A stretch of 64,000 bases of DNA from Ruegeria sp. HKCCSA071 (GCF_017872555.1 NZ_JAEDOX010000001.1:1488001-1552000), one strand, 5' to 3'; shown: positions 46,078 through 55,268, counted from the first letter of the stretch. Notes: a model not told the origin generated them from the letters alone. Numbers and translations are program-made.

Positions 46078-46365
46078 TTACTCGATGATCCCCATGATGT
46101 CGCTTTCTTTCATCATCAGCAGCTCTTCGCCGTCGACCTGGACCTCGGTGCCCGACCATTTGCCGAACAGGATCTTGTCGCCAGCCTTGACCGCCATTGC
46201 GATCAGCTCGCCGCTGTCCTTGCGCGCGCCTTCGCCGGTTGCGACGACTTGGCCTTCGCTGGGCTTTTCTTTTGCGCTGTCAGGAATGATCAGTCCGCCT
46301 GCGGTTTTTTCATCGCTTTCGGTACGGCGAACCAGCACACGGTCATGAAGCGGTTTCAATGCCAT
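46078..46365 (-). CDS. groS: Co-chaperonin GroES
   Basis: This 95-residue co-chaperonin caps GroEL. It has [12 protein letters not shown] at the start, the mobile loop [23 protein letters not shown], and [33 protein letters not shown]. It heads the groESL operon, with CIRCE and a sigma-70 promoter directly upstream. Confidence 0.98.
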   Translation of the reverse strand: MALKPLHDRVLVRRTESDEKTAGGLIIPDSAKEKPSEGQVVATGEGARKDSGELIAMAVKAGDKILFGKWSGTEVQVDGEELLMMKESDIMGIIE

Positions 46366-46424
46366 CTTTGCAGCTCCTTGGGCTCAAAGTTTTGTTTATC
46401 CTCCCCTCGCCGTTTGACGAGGCG

Positions 46425-46451
46425 TTAGCACTCGGTGTGTGTGAGTGATAA
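46425..46451. promoter_or_regulatory. CIRCE element (HrcA operator) of groESL
   Basis: TTAGCACTC, nine bases, GAGTGATAA matches the CIRCE consensus TTAGCACTC-N9-GAGTGCTAA with one mismatch in the right arm. It sits 60 bases before groES, just downstream of the promoter, as expected for repression by HrcA. The hrcA gene is not in the window. Confidence 0.9.
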
Positions 46452-46458
46452 CGACGCA

Positions 46459-46487
46459 TAGCTAGGGAGTCTAAAACGCCGAGTCAA
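46459..46487 (-). promoter_or_regulatory. Sigma-70 promoter of groESL
   Basis: On the leftward strand TTGACT (46487-46482), 17 bases, TAGCTA (46464-46459) make a good housekeeping promoter immediately upstream of the CIRCE operator. No clear additional sigma-32 promoter is seen. Confidence 0.6.
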
Positions 46488-46517
46488 CAAGGTGTTTGGG
46501 ATTTTTTTGAGAACGGC

Positions 46518-47192
46518 CTAGTCGGACTGTTCCCAGCTGTAGGCCCAGTGTTTCAAGCCATCTGTTCCGTCAGACGTAAGAGCGTAGACACCTTTTTCAA
46601 CCTTCTCGAACCACCCATAGTGATTTTCCCGCATCAACCGGGTGGCAACCGGGACACCCACCGATCTGGCGACTTCGGCCCCTTTGGCCGGGCCGTGTTC
46701 GGCCAGAAAGGCGGCGCATTTCAGCGCATCCTGACGGTAGGCCGTCACGATCCCATGGCGTGTTGCGCCCCCGGAATTGGGGTCGCCCTCCAGCCGATCG
46801 AACTCGCGCAGCAGCCGCGCTGCCCTGGCCTTGTCCTTGCGCGGCGCATAGGGGCCCGGATCGCATTGCACCTCGACCGTGCCATCGGCGCGTACGGTGA
46901 TCAGACCCAGACCAAGCCTGCGGCACAGCGCCAGATTGTCCCTGAGCGCCCGCCGGGCCGTGCGCCCGGTGGGTTTGCTGACCCCGATATAGACCTGATC
47001 CGTGAGTTTCAGGCGGGTAATCGCCTGATGGAACAGGGACAGCGTGAACCTGAGCTTGAGCTCGACAATCACAGGCGGCTCGTCTTCGCGCATGGCGACG
47101 ATATCGGCTGCGCCCACTTCTCCTTTGACGGTGTATCCCTGACGCTCCAAAAGCGCCTTGATCGGGGGATAGAGGTCCTGCTCGCGGTTCAT
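46518..47192 (-). CDS. DUF2161 family protein (PD-(D/E)XK-like)
   Basis: This 224-residue protein matches the DUF2161 (COG5482) family. Its N-terminal part has GEVGAADIVAMREDEPPVIVELKLRFTLSLFHQAI, where the Asp and Glu-x-Lys are arranged as in restriction-nuclease folds. The C-terminal part holds a winged-helix-like domain (LRLREFD-like RLLREFDRLEGD, then a DALKCAAFL helix). It is often annotated as a phosphodiesterase; function is unproven. Divergent from the TraB gene. Confidence 0.82.
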   Translation of the reverse strand: MNREQDLYPPIKALLERQGYTVKGEVGAADIVAMREDEPPVIVELKLRFTLSLFHQAITRLKLTDQVYIGVSKPTGRTARRALRDNLALCRRLGLGLITVRADGTVEVQCDPGPYAPRKDKARAARLLREFDRLEGDPNSGGATRHGIVTAYRQDALKCAAFLAEHGPAKGAEVARSVGVPVATRLMRENHYGWFEKVEKGVYALTSDGTDGLKHWAYSWEQSD

Positions 47193-47301
47193 GGGCTTAT
47201 GCTACGCAGATTGTTGAGGAATACCAGACGGGTTGCTTGAACATAGGTCGCAGGCATGGCTATGTCTGGAACACCTTGATGACACAACACCGGATGGGTT
47301 C

Positions 47302-48282
47302 ATGCGCCTGCTGACATTTCTTGCTTTTCTACTGGCCCCGATCACGGCTGCTGCTGCGTGCGATGGTCAGGACCTGCGCCCACTGCTGTCAGATGACGCG
47401 CGAGCCGAGTTGCAACGCGCCGTGGCGGACATCCCCTTTCCGGAAGGCAACCACTGGATTGCGCGCAAGGATGATACGGTTCTGCACATCATTGGCACCC
47501 TGCACACGTATGACGAACGCATGGAAAAGGTGGTTGAACGCCTGTCTCCGGACCTGAGCAAGGCTGACGCATTCTATTTCGAAGTCACCCAGACTGACAT
47601 GGATGCTTTCGAAAAGAATCTGGCCAATAATCTCAGCGCCATAATGATCACATCCGGGCCGACCCTGATTGACCTGATGGGAGATGAAGACTGGGCCGCA
47701 TTCTCGACCGCGTTGAACCAGCGCGGCATTCCCGGCTGGATGGCAGCCAAAATGCGACCGTGGTTCTTGACCATGATGCTGAGCATCCCGCCCTGCATGA
47801 TGGAAGATCCGAACGGGACCTACGGTATGGACGCCCGCCTGAATGATCTGGCCGCAGAAAACGGCATTCCGCAATACTCGCTGGAACGTATCGACGACCT
47901 GATCGCCATGTTCGACAGCCACCCGCTGGAACAGCAGGTCGAGTCACTGGTGCGCCTGTCCGGGGCGATGATGGGAAGCAACGATCAACTTGCCACCATG
48001 GCCAACGGCTATCTGGAAGAAAAGCACGCCGAGATCATACAATTCGCCCGCCTGCAGGGGTTCGAGGAATCCGGGCTGAGCCGGGACGTCTTCGATGAGG
48101 AATGGAACGGGTTCGAGCAGCAGATGCTGGTCCAGCGGAATGCCTTGTGGATGGAGCATATTCTGGCCATCACGGATCAGACGGCGGTGATCGCGGTCGG
48201 CGCAGGTCATCTGAGTGACGATCACGGTTTGCTGAACCAGCTGGAGCAGGCCGGATACTCGCTGACACGCGCCGCATTCTAG
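47302..48282 (+). CDS. TraB/GumN family protein
   Basis: This 326-residue protein has an N-terminal signal peptide (about 1-19, ending AAAA), the first family motif HIIGTLHTYDER (His of GTLH), and the late AVIAVGAGHLSDDHGLL motif. TraB/GumN proteins resemble Tiki-type metalloproteases, which use these GxxH motifs for metal binding. It should act in the periplasm. The ATG at 47302 opens the signal peptide and is preferred over upstream starts. Confidence 0.85.
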   Translation: MRLLTFLAFLLAPITAAAACDGQDLRPLLSDDARAELQRAVADIPFPEGNHWIARKDDTVLHIIGTLHTYDERMEKVVERLSPDLSKADAFYFEVTQTDMDAFEKNLANNLSAIMITSGPTLIDLMGDEDWAAFSTALNQRGIPGWMAAKMRPWFLTMMLSIPPCMMEDPNGTYGMDARLNDLAAENGIPQYSLERIDDLIAMFDSHPLEQQVESLVRLSGAMMGSNDQLATMANGYLEEKHAEIIQFARLQGFEESGLSRDVFDEEWNGFEQQMLVQRNALWMEHILAITDQTAVIAVGAGHLSDDHGLLNQLEQAGYSLTRAAF

Positions 48283-48392
48283 CCCGGTTCAGCGGTTTTC
48301 AGACCAAGCGTCGCAGACGGGCTGCTGTGGCGTGACAAGGGCGTTTGTCCGCCCTATAAGGCGCGCAAATTTCCATTCCGCAGGACGCTGAC

Positions 48393-49313
48393 ATGACAAC
48401 GCTCGTATTTGGTCACAAATCCCCCGACACCGATTCCACAGGCTCGCCGATCCTGTGGTCGTGGTACCTCAACGAAATCAAAGGCGTGCAGGCCGAGCCC
48501 GTGCTGTTGGGCGAGCCCAACACCGAAGCGGCGTTTATGCTGGACAACTGGGATCTGCCCAAGCCACGTATCCTGAACGATCTGGCCGCGGACACTCCGG
48601 TGGTCATCGTCGACACCAACAACCCCGCCGAACTGCCCGCCAATGTCAATGACGCGGACATTCGCGCCATCATCGACCACCACAAGCTGGTCGGTGGTCT
48701 GGAAACCAAAGGCCCGATCGACATCACCGTGCGCCCGCTGGCCTGCACGGCCACCATCATGGTCGACCTGATAGGCGACGATGCCGCCAAGATGCCCGAC
48801 GCCATCAAAGGCGCGGCACTGACCTGCATCCTGTCGGACACACTGGAATTCCGCTCGCCCACCACAACGCCCCATGACCGCGAGGTCGCTGAGCGGCTGG
48901 CGGCCGAGCTGGAGTTGGATATCTCGGCTTACGCGGCAGATATGTTTGCGGCGAAATCGGATGTCTCGTCCTTCTCGGATGCCGAACTGATCCGCATGGA
49001 CAGTAAGGAATACGAGGTCGATGGCACCAAATTCCGCGTCTCGGTTCTGGAAACCACTGCGCCGGGCGTCATTCTGGACCGCAAGGCAAGTCTGGCCGGT
49101 TCGATGGTGGATGTCGCCAAGGAAGACGGTGTCGATCAGGTGCTGCTGTTCGTCGTCGATATCCTGAACGAGGAAGCCACCCTGCTTGTGCCCAACGATC
49201 TGGTCAAAACCGTTGCCGAGAAAAGCTTTGGCGCATCCGTCGATGGCGACGCTGTGGTTCTGCCGGGCATCATGAGCCGTAAAAAGCAGATCATTCCGAA
49301 CCTGAAGGTCTGA
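48393..49313 (+). CDS. ppaC: Manganese-dependent (family II) inorganic pyrophosphatase
   Basis: This 306-residue enzyme of the DHH phosphoesterase superfamily hydrolyses pyrophosphate. It has GHKSPDTDS (metal-binding His and Asp residues, 7-15), VIVDTNNPAEL, the DHH motif IIDHHKLVGG (about 90-99), and the C-terminal DHHA2 domain with the SRKKQIIP basic stretch that binds pyrophosphate. No CBS insert. A GGA-containing site precedes the ATG. Neighbours give no metabolic hint. Confidence 0.95.
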   Translation: MTTLVFGHKSPDTDSTGSPILWSWYLNEIKGVQAEPVLLGEPNTEAAFMLDNWDLPKPRILNDLAADTPVVIVDTNNPAELPANVNDADIRAIIDHHKLVGGLETKGPIDITVRPLACTATIMVDLIGDDAAKMPDAIKGAALTCILSDTLEFRSPTTTPHDREVAERLAAELELDISAYAADMFAAKSDVSSFSDAELIRMDSKEYEVDGTKFRVSVLETTAPGVILDRKASLAGSMVDVAKEDGVDQVLLFVVDILNEEATLLVPNDLVKTVAEKSFGASVDGDAVVLPGIMSRKKQIIPNLKV

Positions 49314-49504
49314 AGAAACACGCGGGGTCTGTCGTTCTGAACAAAACGGGCCTCGAGTTCCTGGTCTTCAAACTGCGCCTTCGGCATTGCGCTTAAGCAG
49401 ACCTATACCCGACAGACGAAATACAGGCTGGCCACCGATCGATTGGTGGCCAATCCCTTGCCAATCGGTCATAAGGCTCGTGCAGTTTCAGCTTGAGGCC
49501 ACAT
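49314..49504. other. Intergenic region with a seven-base stem
   Basis: A GGCCACC-GATCGATT-GGTGGCC inverted repeat at 49430-49451 sits 53 bases before the HAD gene. It has no T-tract, so it is more likely a regulatory site or leader hairpin than a terminator. No gene is visible. Confidence 0.35.
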
Positions 49505-50380
49505 ATGACCCAGATCGTTCACGCGCTGTCCGAAATCTCTGCCCGCTACAAAGCGTTGTTTGTCGATCTGTGGGGGTGCGTTCACAACGGGATCACGGCC
49601 TATCCCGAAGCTGTCGCAGCCCTTCAAGCCTATCGCGCGGACGGGGGGCTTGTCGTGCTAGTCACGAACTCGCCCAAACCCCGCGCGGGTGTGGCCGAGC
49701 AACTGATGCAGTTCAATGTTCCCGCAGATGCCTATGACACCATTGCCACCAGCGGCGATTCCGCGCGGTCGGCGATGTTCCGTGGCGCTGTCGGGCACAA
49801 GGTTTACTTCATGGGAGAATGGCAGCGCGATGCAGGCTTTTTCGAGCCACTGAAACTGCTGCACCACCCGATCCATATCGAACGCGTCCCGCTGAGAGAG
49901 GCCGAGGGGATCGTCTGCTGTGGTCCCTTTGATCCGATGGCTGACCCGGACGTGAACCGCCCCGATTTCCTCTATGCCAAGCAGATGGGCATGAAGCTGC
50001 TATGCGCAAACCCCGATATTGTTGTCGATCGCGGCGAGGTGCGCGAATGGTGTGCCGGCGCTTTGGCCAAGCTCTATACCGAGATGGGCGGCGAGAGCCT
50101 GTATTTCGGCAAGCCGCACCCGCCGATCTACGATCTGGCGCGCCGCAGGTTGCAGGAACTGGGACATGATATCCCGGACAGCGACATTCTGGTGATCGGC
50201 GACGGCCCCCATACGGACATTCTGGGGGGCATGGGTGAAGGCATTGATTCCCTGTTCATTTCGGGCGGGCTGGCGGCGGCTGAGACAAAAACGTCGCACC
50301 ATCCGGATCACGAATCCCTAACGGCTTATATCGAAAGGGAAAAGATCAACCCGACCTACACAATCGGTCGATTGAGATAG
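49505..50380 (+). CDS. HAD-type hydrolase, class IIA (TIGR01459-like)
   Basis: This 291-residue protein has the HAD motif I LFVDLWGCVHNG (nucleophile Asp19, with Trp-Gly-Cys in place of the usual DGV), motif II VLVTNSPKP, a Lys in YFGKPHPPIY, and motif IV VIGDGPHTDILGG. The C2A cap lies between. It resembles the group TIGR01459, next of kin to NagD-type phosphatases. Substrate unknown. ATG 49505 follows GAGG by six bases. Confidence 0.88.
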   Translation: MTQIVHALSEISARYKALFVDLWGCVHNGITAYPEAVAALQAYRADGGLVVLVTNSPKPRAGVAEQLMQFNVPADAYDTIATSGDSARSAMFRGAVGHKVYFMGEWQRDAGFFEPLKLLHHPIHIERVPLREAEGIVCCGPFDPMADPDVNRPDFLYAKQMGMKLLCANPDIVVDRGEVREWCAGALAKLYTEMGGESLYFGKPHPPIYDLARRRLQELGHDIPDSDILVIGDGPHTDILGGMGEGIDSLFISGGLAAAETKTSHHPDHESLTAYIEREKINPTYTIGRLR

Positions 50381-50481
50381 CAAGAAAAGACTTGATTTTC
50401 TGCAACTGCGAAGTAATAAAGTTGCCAACCTAGGCCGGATAGTGGTTTTTTCTTTCTCGGTCGATTTCGAGTGAGGGCAAC

Positions 50482-50925
50482 ATGTTGGACAATCTTCCAC
50501 GCGGAACGATCTGTATCGAAGACATCGAAATGGGCATGTCCCGCCACCTGCGTAAAGTGGTGACGGACGAAGATATCGAGATGTTCGCGCAGGTCTCGAC
50601 AGACCGGAACCCGGTGCATCTGGATGATGATTATGCCCGCGATACAATCTTCGAAGGGCGCATCGCACACGGAATGCTGACAGCTGGGCTGATCTCGGCG
50701 GTAATTGGCGAACAACTGCCGGGCCATGGCACGGTCTATATGGGGCAGTCACTGAAGTTCCTGGCCCCCGTGCGCCCCGGTGACATGGTTTATGCCGAGG
50801 TCAAAGTCATCGACATCGACTTTTCCAAGCGCCGCGTCAAACTGGATTGTCATTGCTCTGTCGAGGGTAAGAAGGTTCTGATCGGCGAAGCCATGGTACT
50901 GGCCCCGTCGCGCAAGTTCGACTGA
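50482..50925 (+). CDS. MaoC family dehydratase
   Basis: This 147-residue hot-dog protein has the hydratase-2 motif D-R-N-P-V-H-L-D-D (catalytic Asp and His, about residues 46-54), FEGRIAHGMLTAGLISAVI and a final VLIGEAMV strand. It resembles (R)-specific enoyl-CoA hydratases (PhaJ type), which link beta-oxidation to polyhydroxyalkanoate, but the true substrate is unknown. It stands alone and ends in a strong terminator. Confidence 0.9.
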   Translation: MLDNLPRGTICIEDIEMGMSRHLRKVVTDEDIEMFAQVSTDRNPVHLDDDYARDTIFEGRIAHGMLTAGLISAVIGEQLPGHGTVYMGQSLKFLAPVRPGDMVYAEVKVIDIDFSKRRVKLDCHCSVEGKKVLIGEAMVLAPSRKFD

Positions 50926-50944
50926 TCGGCGAACACATCCATGC

Positions 50945-50975
50945 AAAAGGCGCCCGACCGGCGCCTTTTTTGTTT
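50945..50975 (+). terminator. Rho-independent terminator of the MaoC gene
   Basis: An eight-base stem (50947-50954 with 50960-50967) with a CGACC loop is followed by a T-run. It begins 20 bases after the stop codon. It may also serve the convergent MetF gene, as an A-run precedes the stem. Confidence 0.9.
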
Positions 50976-51002
50976 GGACGCTATTTTTTTTGCCTGTGAT
51001 TT

Positions 51003-51992
51003 TCAGGAAGAGCGGGCGCGTTTTCGCCCTTTCAACGCACCGGATTCCAGAATGATCTCTGACACCACGTGTTCGCGCCTGTAAGCCATCACATGAACAC
51101 CGGACACCCCCGCGATATCGCGGATCTGCTGGATCAGTTCGATACAGATCTTCTTGCCCTCGTCAGCTGGCTTTTCGGCTTTCTCCATTCGCTCGATGAC
51201 CTGATCGGGGATGTGAATGCCGGGAACATTGCTGCGCATCCAGCGTGCCGCACGCGCTGACGCGATGGGGCCAACACCCGCGATGATGAACACTTTCTTG
51301 TCCAGTCCCGCATCCCGCACCCGCGCCATGAATTTCTCGAACAGCGGAATGTCGTAGATGTAATTGGTCTGAATATACTCGGCCCCGGCCTCAACCTTCT
51401 TTGCCAGACGGTCAGGTCGCCAGTCATAAGGCGGTATGCAGGGGTTTTCGGCAGCACCAAGGAACAGTTGCGGCGGGCGCGTGATCTTACGACCAGAAAG
51501 GAACATTCCCTGATCGCGCATCGTACGGATCGTCCGCAACAGAGTCAGGGAATCGAAATCGAATACCGGTTTTGCCCCTGGCTGATCCCCGACGCCGACG
51601 CCGTCGCCGGTCAGGCACAGCACGTTACTGACGCCCAACGCCGCGGCCCCAAGAACATCGCCCTGAATGGCAATCCGGTTCCGGTCGCGGCAGGAAATCT
51701 GATAGACCGGAGAATAGCCCGCGCGCGTCAGCAAGGCACAAATCCCAATCGAGGACATATGGCAGTTCGCGCCCGAAGCATCGGTTGCATTGATCGCGTC
51801 AGCCACTTCGCCAAGCGGTTGGGCCGCCTGAAAAACATCCTCTGGGTCGGCACTGTCGGGTGGGTTCAACTCGGCAGTGACTGCGAAACGGCCTGAACGG
51901 AGTACCTTTTCCAACCGGCTGTGCGACACATATCCTTGAGGAACCGGAACATAGCCAATCGGCTCCACCTCGTTGCGATGGGTATCACTCAT
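51003..51992 (-). CDS. Methylenetetrahydrofolate reductase (MetF family)
   Basis: This 329-residue TIM-barrel flavoprotein interconverts 5,10-methylene- and 5-methyl-tetrahydrofolate. Visible are FAVTAELNPPDSADPEDV with the catalytic Glu, NATDASGANCHMSS, YQISCRDRNRIAIQGDVLGAAALGV, LCLTGDG, and GAEYIQTNYIYD. Its ATG overlaps the stop of the Cys-rich MTHFR C-terminal-domain gene, so the two form a split enzyme pair. Such pairs take part in demethylation pathways in which methyl-THF is oxidised, for example from DMSP in roseobacters; this use is inference. Confidence 0.92.
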   Translation of the reverse strand: MSDTHRNEVEPIGYVPVPQGYVSHSRLEKVLRSGRFAVTAELNPPDSADPEDVFQAAQPLGEVADAINATDASGANCHMSSIGICALLTRAGYSPVYQISCRDRNRIAIQGDVLGAAALGVSNVLCLTGDGVGVGDQPGAKPVFDFDSLTLLRTIRTMRDQGMFLSGRKITRPPQLFLGAAENPCIPPYDWRPDRLAKKVEAGAEYIQTNYIYDIPLFEKFMARVRDAGLDKKVFIIAGVGPIASARAARWMRSNVPGIHIPDQVIERMEKAEKPADEGKKICIELIQQIRDIAGVSGVHVMAYRREHVVSEIILESGALKGRKRARSS

Positions 51993-52570
51993 TTCTTCAG
52001 TTCCCGGTTGATCGCGTTGAGTGGTTCGGCGGCCAGTGGTGCCGCAGAGGGTTCATTCTCGCGCGCTTCGGGGAATGCCTCGGCCAGCGCCAATCGGGCA
52101 GCATCCCGGGTCTCGCGCTCGTGTGCAGCAATTTCGCGACTGACCCGCAACCAGGATGACGAGCCTTTCAACGTGTGCTCCACCGGCGGAAGAACTTCTT
52201 TTATCTTGTCGGCTCCGTCCCGCATACGGCTGGCTCCGTTCCAGGCCAGGGCCCAGACGCATTTCATATCCGGCTTCACCTCACAGAACTCGCCGGGACG
52301 TACGCCGCCACATGGGCCATTGCGCAATTGCTTTGGGCAGTTCATCGGGCAGGACATTCCGGTGGATGACAACACGCATTGCCCGCACATCTTGCAATCG
52401 AACAACAGGGTTTTAACGCCCTTCTCAACCAGTGCAATGGGGCGTTCGACGCGGTTATATCCGATCTTTGCAAATAGCGGGTCCATCGCGACCATGCCGC
52501 GTTCGACACATTTATAGATCCACTCGAAAGTGCGGGCATGACGAATCGCGAACAGTCGCATTCGGTACAT
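51989..52570 (-). CDS. Methylenetetrahydrofolate reductase C-terminal domain protein (Cys-rich)
   Basis: This 193-residue protein is the zinc/iron-sulfur-type MTHFR_C domain. It has the run of Cys in CKMCGQCVLSSTGMSCPMNCPKQLRNGPCGG followed by FCEVKPDMKCVWALAW (about residues 59-107). It partners MetF-like reductases, probably passing electrons to the flavin. The ATG has an AGGAGG site. It leads a two-gene operon with the reductase. A palindrome lies in its leader (52590-52603). Confidence 0.88.
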   Translation of the reverse strand: MYRMRLFAIRHARTFEWIYKCVERGMVAMDPLFAKIGYNRVERPIALVEKGVKTLLFDCKMCGQCVLSSTGMSCPMNCPKQLRNGPCGGVRPGEFCEVKPDMKCVWALAWNGASRMRDGADKIKEVLPPVEHTLKGSSSWLRVSREIAAHERETRDAARLALAEAFPEARENEPSAAPLAAEPLNAINRELKK

Positions 52571-52831
52571 GGGTCTGCCTCCTGTGCTGGGTTCGTTCGA
52601 ACCTGGCCGGGCTTTGATCCGGCTCGCTGTAAATCCAGAGAACCGGATTTTCAGTCTAAACCCGGAATTTTTTTTGAATCAAGCGGTTGGAGACGCCTGG
52701 TCTGAAATACTTGGATTGGCCTCGTCCATTTCCCGGCCAACTGAAATGTTCAGAGCTCAATCACAGGATCGCATTCTTTGAATTCAAACTGCCGCTTGAA
52801 CAAATTGACTCGCGCCGCTACGCAATCGTCT
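52571..52831. promoter_or_regulatory. Divergent promoter region of the MetF pair and ribF
   Basis: These 261 bases hold no gene. The leftward leader contains the perfect palindrome GGTTCG-TT-CGAACC at 52590-52603, about 20 bases before the MTHFR_C ATG. A possible leftward promoter is TTGATT (52681-52676), 17 bases, TTAGAC near 52653. An A/T run (AAAAAAAATT) lies between. I see no SAM or SAH riboswitch signature. Confidence 0.4.
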
Positions 52832-53764
52832 ATGCACATCATCCGGGATATCCAGTTCGTCCAGCCAGAAGATCGCGGCGCCAGCGTGGCAATCGGGAAT
52901 TTCGACGGCGTTCATTTGGGGCATCAGTCGGTCATTGAACTGGCCCGAAAGGCTGCGCCGGAGGCGCCGCTGGGTGTGTTGACCTTCGAGCCGCATCCGC
53001 GGGAGTATTTTGCGCCGGACACGCCTCCGTTCCGCCTGATGCGGGGTAATGCGCGGGCGCACCGGCTGGAAAAGCTGGGCGTAGAGAAGCTGTATGAACT
53101 GCCGTTCAACGCGGCGCTGGCCGGTCTTTCGCCAATGGAGTTTGCGCGCAACGTGATCTGTGACGGGCTGGGCCTGTCGCATGTCGTCGTGGGTGCCGAT
53201 TTCTGCTTTGGCAAGGGCCGCAGCGGCACAGCGCAGGATCTGGTGAAGTTCGGGCGGGACATGGGGTTCGACGTGACGATTGCGCCTTTGATGGAACGGT
53301 CGGAAAACGTGGTGTCCTCAACCGCCATTCGCACCGCGCTGAGCGACGGCCGACCACGGGACGCAGCCGCGATGCTGGGACACTGGCACCGGATCGAAGG
53401 CGAAGTGATCGGGGGCGAACAGCGCGGGCGCGAGTTGGGCTTTCCCACCGCGAACATGTCCATCGAAGGGCTGCACCCGCCAAAGTTCGGTGTCTACGCC
53501 GTATTGGTGGATGTGTTGGATGGGCCGCATAAAGGCAGCTATCACGGTGCGGCCTCGATCGGGGTGCGTCCGATGTTTAACGGTCAGGTGCCCAATATCG
53601 AGACCTTCCTGTTCGACTTTTCGGGCGATCTGTACGGGGCGACCCTATCGGTGGGTCTGATCGACTTTCTGCGCCCCGAGATGACATTTGACGGGCTGGA
53701 GAGTCTGATCACGCAGATGGATGCCGACTGCGAACAGGCCCGCGGTGTTCTGACCGCCCTATGA
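52832..53764 (+). CDS. ribF: Bifunctional riboflavin kinase/FAD synthetase
   Basis: This 310-residue enzyme makes FMN and then FAD from riboflavin. The N-terminal adenylyltransferase has VAIGNFDGVHLGHQSVI (about 19-35) and SSTAIRTAL; the C-terminal kinase has GEQRGRELGFPTANM and YHGAASIGVRPMF, ending in the IDFLRPEMTFDGLESLITQM segment. Normal length. ATG 52832 is the start at which the family begins; an upstream frame extension is not protein-like. Its stop overlaps the ycgN start. Confidence 0.95.
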   Translation: MHIIRDIQFVQPEDRGASVAIGNFDGVHLGHQSVIELARKAAPEAPLGVLTFEPHPREYFAPDTPPFRLMRGNARAHRLEKLGVEKLYELPFNAALAGLSPMEFARNVICDGLGLSHVVVGADFCFGKGRSGTAQDLVKFGRDMGFDVTIAPLMERSENVVSSTAIRTALSDGRPRDAAAMLGHWHRIEGEVIGGEQRGRELGFPTANMSIEGLHPPKFGVYAVLVDVLDGPHKGSYHGAASIGVRPMFNGQVPNIETFLFDFSGDLYGATLSVGLIDFLRPEMTFDGLESLITQMDADCEQARGVLTAL

Positions 53765-54234
53765 GTGTTGATCCGATTGAACGCACGGGCCTGCCTGCCC
53801 GGTTTTGGGAACGCAAGCCCCTGCGCCAAATGAACCAGCGCGAGTGGGAGGCGTTGTGTGATGGCTGCGGCAAATGCTGCCTAAACAAGCTGGAAGATGA
53901 AGACACGGGCGAGGTTGCCCTGACCTGCGTCGCGTGCCGCTTGTTGGATGATGAAAGCTGCCGCTGCGTACAATACGACATCCGGCATCAATTCGTGCCG
54001 GAATGCATCGTCATGACCCCCGACAATATCGACGAACATGCCTATTGGTTGCCACAAACCTGCGCGTATCGGTTGTTGTGGGAAGGCAAACCGCTTTACG
54101 ACTGGCACCCGTTGATATCTGGTACAGCGGACAGTGTGCACGCTGCCGGGGTCTCGGTTCAGGGACGCACGGTGTCTGAATTCGAAACGCCCATGGAAGA
54201 GTGGGAAGATTACATAATCGAGGAGCCAAGCTGA
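53761..54234 (+). CDS. YcgN family cysteine-cluster protein
   Basis: This 157-residue protein matches YcgN (UPF0260): WEALCDGCGKCCLNKLEDEDTGE, then LTCVACRLLD, CRCVQYDIR and ECIVMT. The eight or so conserved Cys likely bind an Fe-S cluster or zinc, similar to the CxxCxxCC cluster family. Function unknown. It overlaps ribF (ATGA) and its stop overlaps the aldolase start (TGATG), so the three are one operon. Confidence 0.9.
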   Translation: MSVDPIERTGLPARFWERKPLRQMNQREWEALCDGCGKCCLNKLEDEDTGEVALTCVACRLLDDESCRCVQYDIRHQFVPECIVMTPDNIDEHAYWLPQTCAYRLLWEGKPLYDWHPLISGTADSVHAAGVSVQGRTVSEFETPMEEWEDYIIEEPS

Positions 54235-55268
54235 TGCATTTCGCGTCTGACAATTCCGGGCCGGTTCATCCGCAGGTCATGGCCAGGCTGGCCCAGGTCA
54301 ATCAGGGCTATCAGATGGCCTATGGCGCGGATACGCTGATGAACGAGGTGCGCGACCGTATCCGCAGCATATTCGAGGCTCCGGGTGCTGCGGTCTATCT
54401 GGTGGCGACGGGGACAGCAGCGAATTCGCTGGCCCTTGCAACATTGTCAAAGCCCTGGGAAACGGTCTTCTGTTCCCCTGTCGCACATATCCACGAGGAT
54501 GAATGCAACGCGCCGGAATTTTACAGCGGCGCCAAGCTGACCCTGGTTCCGGGCGGAGACAAGATGACCCCTGAGGCGCTGCGCGGGTCAATTCTGGGCG
54601 AAGAAACACGCGGCGTACATGGGCCGCAGCGCGGTCCCGTGTCGATCACACAAGTAACCGAGCGCGGATCGGTTTATTCGCTGGCAGAGTTGCAGGCCCT
54701 GTGCGGGGTCGCCAAGACGTACGGCCTGCCCGTGCATCTGGACGGTGCGCGCTTTACCAACGCGTTGGTTGTGCTGAACTGTTCCCCGGCGGATATGACG
54801 TGGAAAGCAGGTGTGGATGCTGTCAGTTTTGGCGGCACCAAGAATGGTCTGATGGGTGTCGAGACGGTGGTGTTCTTTGATGAAAGCAAAGCCTGGGAGT
54901 TTGAGTTGCGGCGCAAACGCGGGGCGCATCTGTTTTCCAAGCACCGCTATCTGTCCGCTCAGATGGCCGCCTATCTGGAAGACGACCTGTGGCTGAAGAT
55001 GGCACGTCAGGCCAATGACAATTGCGCCCGCTTGGCCGAGGGGTTGCGCGCCAAGGGGGCCGCATTTTTGCACGAACCGCAGGCCAATATGATCTTTGCC
55101 TCATTCCCACGCGCGAAGCACAAGCAACTGCATGAGGCCGGCGCGGTTTATCACCTTTGGGGGGCAGAGCTGGACGGCGAGGATGAAAACGAAAACCTCG
55201 CGTGCAGGCTGGTTTGCGACTGGTCCATCGGAGCGGCGGAGGTCGATCAGTTTCTCAATCTGCTTTAA
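54234..55268 (+). CDS. Threonine aldolase family protein (low-specificity)
   Basis: This 344-residue PLP enzyme of fold type I splits L-threonine or allo-threonine into glycine and acetaldehyde. Seen are FASDNSGPVHP at the start, VATGTAANSLALA (cofactor phosphate), HIHEDECNAPEFYSGAKL, VHLDGARFTNA (Asp for the pyridine N) and FGGTKNGLMG with the PLP Lys. The start overlaps the ycgN stop and has AGGAG. Its 3' end overlaps the convergent hydrolase by 14 bases. Confidence 0.92.
   Translation: MHFASDNSGPVHPQVMARLAQVNQGYQMAYGADTLMNEVRDRIRSIFEAPGAAVYLVATGTAANSLALATLSKPWETVFCSPVAHIHEDECNAPEFYSGAKLTLVPGGDKMTPEALRGSILGEETRGVHGPQRGPVSITQVTERGSVYSLAELQALCGVAKTYGLPVHLDGARFTNALVVLNCSPADMTWKAGVDAVSFGGTKNGLMGVETVVFFDESKAWEFELRRKRGAHLFSKHRYLSAQMAAYLEDDLWLKMARQANDNCARLAEGLRAKGAAFLHEPQANMIFASFPRAKHKQLHEAGAVYHLWGAELDGEDENENLACRLVCDWSIGAAEVDQFLNLL

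Noticed and set aside
52571..52831. Possible SAM-II or SAH riboswitch before the MetF pair
   Set aside because: I looked for the conserved pseudoknot segments of both and found none; only a simple palindrome is present.
52995..53020. Third copy of the GAGTATTT-containing repeat
   Set aside because: It lies inside ribF, shares only GGGAGTATTTT by coding chance, and lacks the rest of the repeat.
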